Source: Ciona savignyi
Lineage: Eukaryota > Chordata > Ascidiacea > Phlebobranchia > Cionidae
Length of the DNA stretch: 64,000 nucleotides
Direction of reading: 5' to 3'
Assembly (NCBI GenBank): GCA_000149265.1
Contig: CH000599.1
Location: forward strand, 1 to 64,000
The notes below the pieces were generated by a model, which made no database searches, was not told where the DNA came from, and saw nothing but the letters and a program-made list of their open reading frames with translations. Of the stretch, positions 1 to 11,239 are shown one piece after another (the first letter of the stretch is position 1; every line of letters begins with the position of its first letter). A program made the position numbers and the translations under genes.

Positions 1-146
1 TCTTTAATTTGGTAGAACCCATTAATCCGCTGGGTTCAGGCAATGTCCGTTAAGTGCCTTGCCCAAGGACACAACCGACTAGCTAGCGGCCAGTTTCGCA
101 CCTGCAACCTTTCGGTTGAAAGGCGACGCACTAACCCACCAAGCTG
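1..146 (-). repeat. tRNA-derived SINE, head half, cut by window edge
   Basis: Reverse-complement copy of the main SINE family of this window (full-length reference copy at 9513-9816). It contains the tRNA-like head with the hairpin CCTTTC..GAAAGG, the GCTAGCTAGTCGG segment and the 'gcggattaatgggttcta' segment. The rest of the element runs off the left edge. Confidence 0.85.
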
Positions 147-383
147 TTTGATAACGATGGTCGTTCCACGCAGGATCGATAGCGCAGACGGATGAATCGG
201 ACATGGGGATGACGTACGACGAACTATCTACGTTCGGGAAACTTCGTAAGATCTCTATGTGTGGTCCGTACTCCATGTTCATGCACTTGGTGGCGACGTG
301 GAGGGATAGATGCACACCAGCACAGGTTAGTTGGAAGATTGTGTTGTTTTAGGTGGAACAATTGCACCAGTGCAGGTTTCAAT

Positions 384-512
384 GGGATATTCATGTTTAT
401 CCCCGTGAATGGGAAAACCAAGGGGGTTAACACACGGGCAATCGTCAGATCACCTCGCGCCCATCGTCGGGTTACCGGAGCTATTGCAGAGTGTTGCATA
501 TGATAGACACGC
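384..512 (-). repeat. SINE 3' body fragment
   Basis: Reverse-complement copy of the SINE body and tail: the cacgggcaatcgtcagatca segment, the ggttaccggagctattgca segment and the terminal ggatattcatgtttatcccc. The 240 bases between this piece and the head at 1-146 are unrelated, so this may be one element split by an insertion or two elements. Confidence 0.8.
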
Positions 513-1035
513 TTACTTTTACTCAGAAGCAACTTAAGTGCTTAAGTTGTTATTGGGAAGATCACCTTTCAAGCATTGCTTAAACCAAGTGGATTAATGG
601 GTAAATAAAAGCTAAAACAGTGTGTGCATTATATCCAATACACTGAAATAGCTAAAACCAGACTGTGGGCGTAAGGTGATTCGTATGATTTCATAACGCT
701 TGAAACCACCCAATCCCACTAATCCCACCCAACCCCCCCAGGTTGCTGAGAAAGTGAAGCATTTCTTCACCACCCACTCTATGAACCGACACAAGATGAC
801 CACCCTCACCCCCTCCATGCACGCAGAGAACTACAGTCCCGACGATAATCGCTTCGATCTTCGTCCCTTCCTTTATAACACTAGGTGGCCGTGGCAGTTC
901 CGGTGAGTTTGTGTGGTTTCATGTAATAATGTGTGAAGCTCATTTATTGGTCAAACCCGCTGGTGTGTGAAGTCATGTCCAGTTTTGCTGACGTGAATCT
1001 TAAAAATTTCTATTAAACTATTGGTTGGAAATGTA

Positions 1036-1297
1036 TTAGGATAGGATACATATGTTTATAGCGGTATATGGAAAAAATGTAAGTGGGTTAACACACAGGC
1101 AATCTTCAGATTACCTCGCGCCCACCGTCAAGTTACCGGAGCTATTGCAGTATGTTGTATATGATTTACATGTTCCTTTAATTTAGTAGAACCCATTAAT
1201 CCGCTGGGTCAAGGATATCTAACCAGCTAGTAACCAGTTTCGAACCTACAACCCTTCAGCTGAAAGGTGTACTAACCCACCCAGCTAATCAGTCGGA
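1036..1297 (-). repeat. tRNA-derived SINE, nearly full length, diverged
   Basis: Contains tail (ggatagga), body (acacaggcaatcttcag, gttaccggagctattgca) and head (gaaaggtgtactaaccc). The head is shortened and the whole copy carries many substitutions, so it is an older insertion. Confidence 0.8.
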
Positions 1298-1520
1298 CAA
1301 TATGATGATTATTTGTTTCATTTCTGCAAGACGAATTCACTTCTATGCATCACACAGGAAAATTGATGAAGCTGTCAAAGCCATCGAATCGGAAATTTAA
1401 CTCAAACCATCGAGAATAATACAGAGAACATTGTTGTTTAGAATCGCTTTCAAATGGTACATACCAGTGCGGTTCCCTATTATAGTTGTGTGCCAGCTAT
1501 ATTTCAGCAATAAAACCTAT

Positions 1521-2524
1521 TTGTATTTTTGTATCTTTCTATTTGCAAGTTGGTAATGTTACTTAATCAATATAAATGGTTCTGAAGTAAAGGGCTTTCT
1601 AAGGTCGCCCGCACATAATATTGTATATAAACAATGTAATCATCCAACCGACTTTTGTGTCTGAAGGGTTTATGTGGGTGGATTATGGATATTATTTATA
1701 TAGAAATCACAATTTCAAAAACTTATATCGCTATCCGACCATTTTAGTATAAAATATCACAAATTACAATGTTGTATTTGCACAATTAATACCATGTTAT
1801 TTGTGAACAATTTATATAACTCTGTGTGTGGTAATCTTCTCACTATATATTTACACCTGTGTGCTTCAAAAGTAAATGTGTTAGAGTTTAATTAGTAAAC
1901 GCCCATGTTAACTTTATTATTTATCATCGTGTCATTGAAGTATCATTTGAAGTAGTTTGTTTCCGCTTTTATTATTACTAATTATGATAATATCTTCATT
2001 ACTGTAACAAAAAATATTAACCAAACATAAGAATAAATATTCCAGATAGCTTTGCAATAAATATTCAAATAAGTGGATGAGACAGTTTTACTTTATTTTG
2101 GTGGTCATGGTATATTGATTTCAACAATGCCCCTCTAGCCCCATCTGCTGGTTCCATGGGATCACACTTCAAATACTGGTCCACCAGTCGAAAGGTTATT
2201 GGATCGAAACCAATAGCTGGCTTGTGAACCACCGAGAGAATGTCACCACATTCCTATGTGTTGGACCAACAATTCACCCACAACATCCAGCATAATGTGA
2301 TAACCCAATTATGGGTATATTATGGGTGTCAGCCCGATTATGGGTATCAGCTGAATAATGTTGCGGCAAAACTCCATATCTAAAGGGGACTGTAAGAATT
2401 TAGCTGTAATTGGTTATAAAACCAACATCGCGCTTATTAAAGTAATTTGGATTCAGTTTTTGTGTGCAGCTTATATATACAATTTCACTGTAAAGTTTTT
2501 TTGAAAATCACATCAGTAAAAACA
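1521..2524. other. AT-rich intergenic stretch downstream of EXOSC6
   Basis: No ORF of interest, SINE or structured repeat was seen. A short imperfect repetition (tatgggtatattatgggtgtc, about 2307-2350) is the only local structure. It must contain the 3' UTR of the minus-strand EXOSC6 gene, but no single clear polyadenylation signal could be picked. Confidence 0.4.
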
Positions 2525-3349
2525 TCAGTTTAATTTATTTTCCTTAATTGAACTGATTATAGATTTTCTAACGACCGAATGTAGATTTTGTGCTGAGAAT
2601 GTGCAAGTTGTGATCGCTTCTTGGAGGACACTGGATTCAAGATGGCCGACGGATAGAATGGATGAGACCTGGTTTATAGAAGGAAGCAGCGCAACCATCA
2701 CCATTCCCTGGTTGATATCATTCGACTTGTGGAGCGATGCCCGTGAAAATTGTTCGCTTGATATCGGGTCGATGAAACACGCCTCCTGCCCGGCGACACG
2801 GACGGAGGAAGCAGTGACGACGTCGTACATCTCGATCCCCGCATCCACAAGAGCAAGTGATGCGGAGGTGATCGCAGCTGGCATCACTGACCCATCGTCC
2901 TCCAGCACCAACACATGAACCTCGATCTGCGACTTCGGGTATCGCTGGAGACACACAGCCGGCGAGATCGCTTGGAGCAAAATATCAGAATTCTCCACAT
3001 CTTCAGCATCAGGGATATGCTCTCTGTGCTTTGAGCTCGAAAATGGAGCATATTTTAACTCACATTTCAACTTTCCTTTGTTGATTTGAAATTCTTCCCT
3101 CATTTCAATGTCTTTGGGTCCATAAACCGAGCAGATCACTTTGGTTTTACTCAGTTCACAGTACGCAGATCCTTTAGCTTGGCTCACTACTCCACATTGA
3201 AGGAAGATATTGCGTGGTTGGGTCATATACCTCCCATCCGCACGCATCTCATTTTCGTCCAATAATGTTTGTGGCTTTACTATGTCTCCGAACAACTTTG
3301 GATCTTGACTGGAATCCGGAGCTGCCAGTCTCCGAGCATCGGTTGGCAT
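2525..3349 (-). CDS. EXOSC6: Exosome complex component MTR3 (EXOSC6), RNase PH-like
   Basis: Single-exon gene of 274 codons, close to the roughly 270 residues of vertebrate EXOSC6. The protein should be one of six RNase PH-like subunits forming the ring of the RNA exosome, which carries RNA to the hydrolytic subunits in nucleus and cytoplasm. Seen in sequence: RADGR at residues 36-40, QAKGSAYCE at about 57-65, the block RYPKSQIEVHVLVLEDDGS around 136-154, and SLALVDAGIEMYDVV around 164-178. The last two are typical of the MTR3 branch. In animals this subunit is taken to be catalytically inactive and structural. The ATG at 3349 opens the MPTDARR start that resembles other MTR3 N-termini. A SINE body piece lies about 90 bases upstream. 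The gene is divergent from MIS18BP1. RRP41 or RRP46 paralogues are less likely because of the ALVDAGIEMYD block. Confidence 0.92.
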   Translation of the reverse strand: MPTDARRLAAPDSSQDPKLFGDIVKPQTLLDENEMRADGRYMTQPRNIFLQCGVVSQAKGSAYCELSKTKVICSVYGPKDIEMREEFQINKGKLKCELKYAPFSSSKHREHIPDAEDVENSDILLQAISPAVCLQRYPKSQIEVHVLVLEDDGSVMPAAITSASLALVDAGIEMYDVVTASSVRVAGQEACFIDPISSEQFSRASLHKSNDINQGMVMVALLPSINQVSSILSVGHLESSVLQEAITTCTFSAQNLHSVVRKSIISSIKENKLN

Positions 3350-3440
3350 GGTATCAGCCGATTACACTGAAAATTAAACAAACAGCCTGGAATATGCAGA
3401 ATAATCAAAGTTCAGTGTTGCGATTCGAAATGTCTGAATC

Positions 3441-3563
3441 TGTGAATCATACACAACACACTGCAATAGCTCCAGTAACCCGACGGTGGGCGCAAGTGAT
3501 CTGACGATTGCCCGTGTGTTAACCCCCTTGGTTTCATGGGGATAAACATGAATATCCTACCCT
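3441..3563 (+). repeat. SINE 3' body fragment just upstream of EXOSC6
   Basis: Body and tail only, from gtgaatcatacacaacacac to aacatgaatatcctaccc. It lies within about 100-200 bases of the EXOSC6 start codon, so it is in or next to that gene's promoter or 5' UTR. Confidence 0.8.
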
Positions 3564-4639
3564 TAAGGTTTAATTAACCCCATAAAGATTGCTACGTCAT
3601 ACATGTCACATGATACTGCAAATATTTTGGTTGCTGTACTGTGGACATTGTAACAAATTTCCCAATTTAAACATTTGTTTGAAATTACTACGCTTTGGAT
3701 TATTGGAATGTACTAAAACCAAAGTAACATTGTAATAATATACAACACAGTCTGGAAAGCATGGCGGTTCAATCATGGTCTTGTGCGCGCAACAGGGAAA
3801 ATCCCTAATGCGTTTGTGCCATTTTTATGTACAACATATTTTAGAGTTTTTTTTTAGGTATGACGTCAATTTTTACACATACATGCCCCATATACATATG
3901 TAGACGGTACATACACCATGCTTTCATACTTAACTAACATACTAGAATAGTATGACACTTTGGCAGAATTTTATTATTACGGATACCGCCGAACTGACCG
4001 TATACATTACGGCCGCGTTAATACCGCATGGGGAATTTATACATTTTTATTACACGGCAAGTGAATGGGGTAAAAGGTTATATGATAATAAATTGTAACG
4101 CCTTTTTCTGTTACGTGTTTTTTAACTTTTAAACTCGCACGAGTCAGCAAACAGTTAAAAGCGTATGAAACAAACATCTCCAGCTTCAAGAAAGCAGGGT
4201 CAAAATAACAAGATTGTGCATCACTTCTTTACGCTTGAGTAATTTAATTACGTCATATAGAAAGCGCAATCTGATTGGTTCGTCAATTTTGGTGCCAAAT
4301 TTGCTTGAGTGGCTTACAAGATGATTTGACAATTGTTTACATCGGTGTTTTGTATATCGTACATGTGTAGTTTATATTGCTATAGCTATCAAAGTTCAAA
4401 GTCTAATCTCTAGTTTTATCAGAATGGTTAGTGCACAGCTATTATACAAGTACTGGTAAATGTCAGCTAAATGATTTCAATTCGTGAGGTTAAAATTAAA
4501 AGTCCGGGAAAGTGCACAAATAAAGATAATGACATTAGGGTTAAAATCGGTTTTCATTATTTTTAATGTGTAGTTTTTCCTTAAGTTTAGTTTGCAGTGT
4601 TATAGTCAATGTCTACATACAAGAACATATAAATAGTTA
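3564..4639. promoter_or_regulatory. Intergenic region between divergent EXOSC6 and MIS18BP1
   Basis: The two genes start in opposite directions from this spacer. Seen: a TGACGTCA palindrome at 3861-3868, an inverted CCAAT box (GATTGG) near 4273, and the palindrome-like TTGGTGCCAAA near 4289, which resembles an E2F or NF1-type site. These are candidate promoter elements only. No ORF was seen. Confidence 0.35.
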
Positions 4640-4640
4640 T

Positions 4641-4775
4641 TTACCTCGCGCCCATCGTCGAGGTTATCGGAGCTATTGCAGACTGCAGTGTGTTGTGCTT
4701 AATTCACACGCTCCTTCAATTTGGTAGAACCATTCCACTGGGTTTAGGCAATGTCCTTTAAGTGTCTTGCCAAGA
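4641..4775 (-). repeat. SINE fragment upstream of MIS18BP1
   Basis: Reverse-complement body (ttacctcgcgcccatcgtcg, ggagctattgca) plus the ttcaatttggtagaacc segment and the beginning of the head. Truncated at both ends. Confidence 0.75.
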
Positions 4776-4891
4776 TAGAACAGCACATATTTCAAATTAC
4801 AATATTTTAAATGACATCTTTAATCTTTTTGTAACAATTTTATTTTTTAATTTCTGTTACTGTTAGCCTAGGCCAAGCTGTGTAACAGGCA

Positions 4892-7800
4892 ATGGGTGAA
4901 ATAAGTTGTTCGAACGATACCATCCAGCTGGGCTACAGCGCATCTGTGTGTGGAAATGATCTTTACAGACCTCTACCGGGGAAAAGCACACTTCAAATAT
5001 TCAGCTCCACAAACTCAGTTTCTGGAGCCTCGTTTTTCTCCAAGCCATCGACAGTGGCCAACAACAAACATCGAAAACGAGAAAACCTTGAAAAATGGAA
5101 GATTGAACCTGTTCTTGGTTGGAACGCTGTCAGACTTGTTGGACTGAGGTGTAGGGATAAGAAGTTGAAACATACTTCTCTTATCAAATGGAGGGTAAGC
5201 TTATTTGCTTGTTTTTAGATTCTATAATTTCGAATCTTGTATTTTAATGTCTCGCTCCTGACTTAAATTTGTTGTTTTGGTGAAAGTGCATCGGCTTGGT
5301 AAAATCTATTTCAGTTAGGTTTATTTTATTTCCACAATGAAAACACTTCAGGACCATCTATTTTCATGCATAGTTGTCTTCTCTTTTATGTTGGTTGTTA
5401 TGGCTGGTTAAGTTGTTGCAAAAATGGTAATGTGTGTTTTCTGGTGATATCCATCATATAAAACATAATAACACTAAACATTTATAAGCGTATGCACACT
5501 TAAGCACATAAGTACATTCAAAACTTAAGCACATCATAATCATACCCAGCATAGTTGAAAGTTATCCCTCGTATCGCAGATGCAATCCAGATGCATTCTT
5601 ACCGACAGTGGATCGATATATACTTTGGTTGGTCCCATGCAGCGATCCCGCAATATCCCCGACTCCATATTTCAAGCATTCGAACATGGATTTCCCAATA
5701 ATTGGAAACAAATTGTTCGGGATTATTTACAAATTATTCACGAACGAAATTGTGGTTCATCTTCTGAGCATGAAAGTGAATTCCCGGTGACAAACACAGG
5801 TAGTTGTGAGTTCATTGTATGTTGCGTGTAAATGAATAGTTTTTTTACACATTTTATTACCAATAATTCTGTTTGTTAGGATAGGATATAGGATAGCATA
5901 TTCATGTTCATCCCCGTTAATATGAAAACTGGGGGGTTAACACACAGGCAATCGTCAGATCACCTAGCGCCCACTGTCGCGTTACTAGAGCTATTGCAGT
6001 GTGTTGTATATGATAGACACGTTCCTTCAATTTGGTAGAACCCATTAATCCAATGGATTCGGGCAATGTCCGTTAAGTACATTACCAAAGGACACAAACG
6101 TCTAGCTAGCTATCAGTTTCGAACCTGCAACTTTCCATGGAAATTACCAACAATAATGCTCATGCACCAGGTTCCATGACAACTGAACCCCTACAATTAA
6201 GCCCCTTACAACTGAACTCCTTTTAACTGAACCCCTTTAAACTGAACCCCTTTACAACTGAACCCCTTTCAATTGAACCTCTTTACAACTGAACCCCCTT
6301 TTCAGTTAAAAGCGTTCGGTTAAAAGGGGTTCAGTTGTAGGGGTTCAGTTGTAAGGGGTTTAGTTGACTGGTCACCCATGCACCATGGTAACAAATTTTA
6401 CTAAACATAAACATCCCTAGTGCTGAGTGCCACATTGCCAGACAACCTGACAGAAGAACCAGAAACGCAAGTCATCCTCCCTCACACACCCAGCAACCAT
6501 GACTTGCAATTGCAGGATATATTGGAGACTCCAGCTGTAAAACGTAACAAAATCAAAATTATTGCCAAAAAAAAGCGAAACTCTTCATTCAACAATAGTT
6601 CCCATGATGTCTTGGAAACTCCTGCTCCAAAAGCTAAAAGGAAAACCAGTAAGAAAGTTGCACGAAAAGCACAGGAGAGAGGAGGGAAAGATACAATCAG
6701 TAAAACATTGAAAATGCTTCCAAAATATCACGCTGACTTGTGTAGCCCGAACCCCAGTGGGTTGTTTCGCACCCGCAGTGGACGCCATGTTTTCCCCCCG
6801 TTACAGAGGTGGACGGGTCAGCGGTTGTCACTAGAGTGCGATAAAGATGGGAACGAGGTGGTGCAGTTTTACCCCGGGAACAAATCCTCCCTCGTACTCG
6901 ACGTCCACTCCCCAGCTGCCGAGGCGTTGCGGACATCGGGGGGAATCAGCCGGCAGTTCATGTTCAACCAATCGTGCAAGAAACTTGAAGAGTTGCCACT
7001 GTTGAGGAGACAACGCAAGTGTGTGAAAAACTTGTTGAAAACAAAGGTGTCGGATGAGCCACAAATACTATCTATGACTGATAAATCTTCAAGTGTATCA
7101 CATGTGACTAATAAATCTCCAATTTTACCACAAGTGACTAATGAACCTACAAGTGCATCGGTAATAAACCCAAATCGGCGCGTGACGAGGTCCTGTTGTG
7201 TTTCTGTCACGCCATTGAAAATTAGCGATGAAAACAACAACCCACAATCCCACTTTCTGCGAAAAAGGAAGAAAAAGAATGTTGAAACAGTGAGTAAGAA
7301 GCCCAAGTTGGCTCTGCAACCAAGCAATGCACAAAATGCAACCCATAATCCGGGTAAACCTCAAAGAAAGAAATCTACTGGTCAAAGTAAAGCTAAGAAA
7401 ACTAAGACAGCTTCTAAACCGGAAAAGAAACCGACAAGAAAAACTCAAAAAGAGTCCAAACAGCCTAATAAGATAAAAGAAATCGACAAAAATCAGCAAA
7501 ATGAAGATACAACTGTGAAGGAAAGTAAACCCACAAACAGTGTTGCCAGTGAAGAAGCGCCTAAAATAACTGCACGCAAAGGAACACTGAAGTATAGAAG
7601 ACAAGTTCAGGAATTTGTTAAAGATATAAATATTGGTAAAAACCAGCAGGATTTTTTCAACGATAATAGCGTGGCTCACGATATGTTTGGCGAATCAATG
7701 GGTTTGGATCCGTTTGATCAATCAATGGGAACGCCAGCGAAAGGATTCTTGGAATTTTCCAAGTATGTGAAGACTCCACCGTGGTTTAAAACACCACAAG

Positions 7801-8063
7801 CTCAAAAGTACGACCAAGCTTTCCCTGACACCCCAGATTATTTGAAATCATCAGTGCCACGACCCACGGAATACCCGAAAGCTGATCAGGTTGTCTTTCA
7901 GATGCAAAAAATCTTGAAAAAAAAGACAAATAAGAAACTGATTGAAATGGACGCGCGCAAACCGACCAAAGTAGGAATGAAGGATATCAAGGGACTCTTG
8001 CGGGAACCCGTGGAAGACGATGTCAACTCCAGTGAGGAGGAAGATGATTACTTCTCAGAATAA
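4892..8063 (+). CDS. MIS18BP1: Mis18-binding protein 1 / KNL2-like: SANTA plus CENP-C-like motif
   Basis: Three exons: 4892-5194, 5580-5799, 6421-8063. Junctions are gt..ag and phases fit (0, then 1), giving 721 residues. An in-frame stop at 4883 sets the start. Family role: M18BP1/KNL2 brings the Mis18 complex and new CENP-A to centromeres. SANTA domain spans exons 1 and 2, about residues 66-150: LEKWKIEP, LVGLR, TSLIKWR, then across the junction CILTDSGSIYTLVGP and AFEHGFPNNWKQIV. Exon 3 has a CENP-C-like motif at about 291-311 (RSGRHVFPPLQRWTGQRL), as in M18BP1 proteins that bind CENP-A nucleosomes directly. The middle is lysine-rich and low in complexity. The C-terminus is acidic (SSEEEDDYFSE). 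I see no SANT/Myb domain, which vertebrate orthologues have. A polyadenylation signal AATAAA lies at 8332. Intron 2 holds a SINE and a fold-back repeat. The first exon may be preceded by a spliced 5' UTR exon. Confidence 0.85.
5877..6136 (-). repeat. SINE in intron 2 of MIS18BP1
   Basis: Reverse-complement, nearly full-length copy: tail with ggataggatataggata, body (acacaggcaatcgtcagatc), and head ending at cgaacctgcaactttcc. The promoter-distal end of the tRNA-like head is missing. Confidence 0.8.
6180..6372. repeat. Fold-back tandem repeat (actgaacccctttt units)
   Basis: About seven degenerate copies of a 16-18 base unit (acaactgaacccctt) run to about 6300. They are followed by about four copies of the reverse complement (aaaaggggttcagttgt) to about 6372. 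The two arms meet at ttttcagttaaaagcgttcg. The transcript of MIS18BP1 intron 2 could form a long hairpin here, ending about 50 bases before the exon 3 acceptor. Confidence 0.8.
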
Positions 8064-8706
8064 TCTTCATCATTCCGAACATTCGGTTTGTTTTCTACAT
8101 CTTTCAGCTGACAATGTATTGATCCATTTTATGAAAGACTATTTTTGTTTTAGCTGCTTTCTTTGAAATGTTGTTTTATATTGTGCACTTTTAAAAAAGC
8201 TACTACTGTTTAAAAAATGTTTAAATATTTTCCTGAATTTAGAAACAAATGTAATATGGCTTTATTTTATCGGGTTTGTTCATTTTTACTGAGATCTGCC
8301 AATTTTTATTCTTTTTTCAATTTTAAAGAAAAATAAATCAAAGCATGAATTGTAGCTATATAATGTCGTGAAGTTAATCTGAAGAATGGAGACATTAATT
8401 GATCAAGCAATCTTTGGTATTGTGGTGGACATGGTGGACGGAATGTTAGTTTTAATAACCCCTGGTTAGTCAGTTGTGACTGCGTAAGTTTATTAGGGGT
8501 AGGATATTTAGTTTTTTTTATCCCTCGTGATTTTATTTTAGCATGAAAACACACAAAAAACCTTTAAAATGCGTTAAATTAAAGGGGTTCTAAACCTACT
8601 GGTATTTGGAATTGAACTAACACTAGCTATCTTCCTATTCGACACGCTGCAATAGCCCCTATATTCTCCCACTTACGGAATAATACCGGGTGCTTTATAC
8701 GATCAG
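8064..8706. other. MIS18BP1 3' UTR and following spacer
   Basis: After the stop at 8061-8063 the sequence is AT-rich, with AATAAA at 8332-8337 as the likely polyadenylation signal. Beyond it no coding signal or repeat was recognised until the SINE at 8707. Confidence 0.45.
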
Positions 8707-8888
8707 TAGGATAGAATATTCATGTTTAGCCCCATGAATGGGAAACCAAGGGGATTACCAAACAGACAATCGTCAGATCACCTCTTGTCCATCGTCTGGT
8801 TACCGGAGCTATTGCAGTGTGTTGTATATGATAGACACGTTTCTTCAATTTGGTAGAACCCATCATTTCACTGGGTTTAGGCAATATT
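8707..8888 (-). repeat. SINE body, head missing
   Basis: Tail (ggatagaatattcatgttta), body (cagacaatcgtcagatcacc, ggttaccggagctattgca) and the ttcaatttggtagaaccc segment. It ends before the tRNA-like head, a typical truncation. Confidence 0.8.
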
Positions 8889-8996
8889 GTGTATAAATAG
8901 GTGGCTGTGTGATAACGCTCCATGCATTTTCTAATTCCATCATATATAGTTTAAACAATACATTCGACAATCAAAATATCGTGCAGCACTGTTAAT

Positions 8997-9004
8997 GACG
9001 TCAC
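8997..9004. promoter_or_regulatory. CRE palindrome upstream of MICOS10
   Basis: TGACGTCA about 75 bases before the MICOS10 start codon. It fits a proximal promoter position, but function is inferred from the motif alone. Confidence 0.35.
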
Positions 9005-9078
9005 ATATACTACACTGTGTTTTCGTTTGGTAGATGAAACCAGTCTAGTTCGGCAAAGTTAGGTTTATTGGGTTCATT

Positions 9079-11239
9079 ATGTCTTCGAGATTACCTGTAC
9101 TAGGCAATGAAAACAAATATGGAGAAAATCTGGACAAATGTATTGTAGATATGGGAATTAAAACCGGTAAGTTAAGTTTGTTTACAATAGAACTTACCAA
9201 TTTTCATTTTTCGGGTGATAAATCGTTAATTTAATCAGTAATGATTAAAGATTGAACATTTATTCATAATTATTATTTTCTTAGCCATGCATACGTCACA
9301 ACTATGGTACATTCCTAATAAAGAAACCCACCCCTTTATTTTTAATTCTGCTTTGTCCACCAATTCAAAATTTTGATTCCTGCATAAATAAACGGTGACA
9401 ATTAACTGTGTTATAACGTTTGTACTATATTTTGTCCATTCCAAACATATGGTTAGTGGTGGACAATTTAACCATATTAGATGCTAGTACATATATTGCA
9501 GTGTATAAATTTGTCCGGCCCGATGGTCTAGCGGTTAAGTGCGTCGCCTTTCAATCGAAAGGTTGCAGGTGCGAAACTGGTCGCTAGCTAGTCGGTTGTA
9601 TCCTTGGGCAAGGCACTTTGCAGACATTGTCTGAACCCAGCGGATTAATGGGTTCTACCAAATTGAAGGAACGTGTCTATCATATACAACACACTGCAAT
9701 AGCTCCGGTAACCCCGACGATGGGCGCGAGGTGATCTGACGATTGCCCGTGTGTTAACCCCCTAGGTTTTTCCCATTCACGGGGATAAACCATGAATATC
9801 CTATCCTCTATCCTAAATCATAACAGATGAACCAATGTCAAAACTGTTTTTTTCTGTTAATGTTTCAGGATCTGGTGTCCTTGTTGGCGGCCTGTTTTCT
9901 TTGCTTTTGAAAAGTAAGTCATTTAATCTTAATACATGAGTGTGAAAACTTCATTTAAAACTATGCAACAGTGCAAGTTGTTATACTGGTAGTAAACTAA
10001 TGAAGTAACGGACTGAACTATTTATTTGCGTGTATTTCATGTCGGACACAATATAACACTGATTTCATTATCATTGTGTTTTTTAAATGTTATAAACATC
10101 TTAGAACAATCAGGAATAATTATACAAGGACAAATGCAATTTTTAAATTAATTTGTTTTGCTAATAAACCAACAAAACATAAACATCTAATTTCCTGTAT
10201 TGTTTTTGCGTAGCTGTTATGTAGTGTATGTAAACAAGATATTGTGTTTATTGTTTACAAATGCACGACATATAATTGTAGTTTACAATGGGATGTGCTA
10301 GACACAAGAATTTCTTATGTTATTATCAATAGCAAAGCTTTGTAGACAATTATAATGAATTGCCGATTAGTTTTTTCTCTGCAAACACTATAAAGACAAT
10401 TCCCCGATCTAACAATTCAAGGATCTGATAGTTTTGTTTATATTGTGGATTCCGAAAACATTCATTTTTTTGACAACCCTCAAATATTTTAATTCATGAC
10501 AAATTTCAACAAAATTAAACTTATTATTTATGTTTTAACTCATAAAAAATAAAACCTTTTTTGTTGATCTTTTGTGATAAATGCATTTAACTAATACAAG
10601 AAATGTAACCTAAACCCATAATGTATGGACGAATGGTAACTATATGTATGACCCCATCACCATGTAAACCACAGGGCGAGCATGGCCAATCACATTGGGG
10701 GCAGGTATCGGGATTGGAATGTCGCTAACCACCTGCCAGAATAGATTCCAGAATTCCCCAGGAACCAAATCACCAGAGGTTGGTTGTCTTTAAAGCGCAG
10801 TATATGGTTGTCTTAAAGTATATACTTATATATATAGCTTGGTTTGGGACTTGAGAATCTATCCATAACTTGTGGTGTATATCTCTGTAGGATGAATCTG
10901 CTGTGTTCTTGGGCAAGACACTTAACGGACATTGCCTGAGCCCAGCCGATTAATGGGTTCTACTAAATTGAAGGAACGTGTGAACTGTGAATAATACACA
11001 ACACACTGCAATAGCTCCAGTAACCCGACGATGGGCGCGAGGTGATCTGACGATTTCCCGTGTGTTAACCCCCTTGGTTATCCCATTCACGGGGGTAAAC
11101 ATGATGTACCATTCTATAAACTTTGTATTATTAGTTAATTTCCCACCAGAACCCACCTTCAGAGGAAGCCACACCAACTATACCCGACCCAACCAATGTC
11201 CCTGACACGCCCATTGATTTCAACCAATCAGACGCTTGA
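9079..11239 (+). CDS. MICOS10: MICOS complex subunit MIC10 (MINOS1)
   Basis: Four exons: 9079-9166, 9869-9913, 10675-10778, 11150-11239. All introns are gt..ag with matching phases (1, 1, 0), giving 108 residues; human MIC10 has 78. MIC10 oligomers bend the inner mitochondrial membrane at crista junctions. Seen: an N-terminal KYGENLDKCIVDMGIKTG segment like the family's WDRC..D..VKTG, a first membrane segment with glycines at 30, 32, 36 and 37, the KRRAWP positively charged turn at 44-49, and a second membrane segment with the glycine ladder GAGIGIGM at 53-60. The loop and glycine ladders are diagnostic. The last exon adds a 29-residue proline- and acid-rich tail (EEATPTIPDP). Its donor (gttggt) is weak. 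Without that splice the protein would end at 10793 with 83 residues. Intron 3 contains a SINE. Confidence 0.85.
9513..9816 (+). repeat. Full-length tRNA-derived SINE (reference copy), in MICOS10 intron 1
   Basis: Head: gatggtctagcggttaagtg resembles pol III box A and the anticodon-arm-like CCTTTCAATCGAAAGG follows. Then gcaggtgcgaaactgg resembles a degenerate box B. Body: ttgggcaaggcactt, gcggattaatgggttctacc, acacactgcaatagctccgg, gatctgacgattgcccgtgt. Tail: ggggataaaccatgaatatc, then short tatcc-type repeats in place of poly(A). About 300 bases. Family resemblance to published Ciona SINEs is likely but was not checked. Confidence 0.85.
10901..11104 (+). repeat. SINE in MICOS10 intron 3, head missing
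   Basis: Starts in the tgttcttgggcaagacactt segment and runs through the body to the cattcacgggggtaaacatg tail, ending about 45 bases before the exon 4 acceptor. It could weaken recognition of the last exon. Confidence 0.8.

Noticed and set aside
6585..7679. Minus-strand frames within MIS18BP1 exon 3
   Set aside because: Antisense shadows of a long lysine-rich exon; no motifs.
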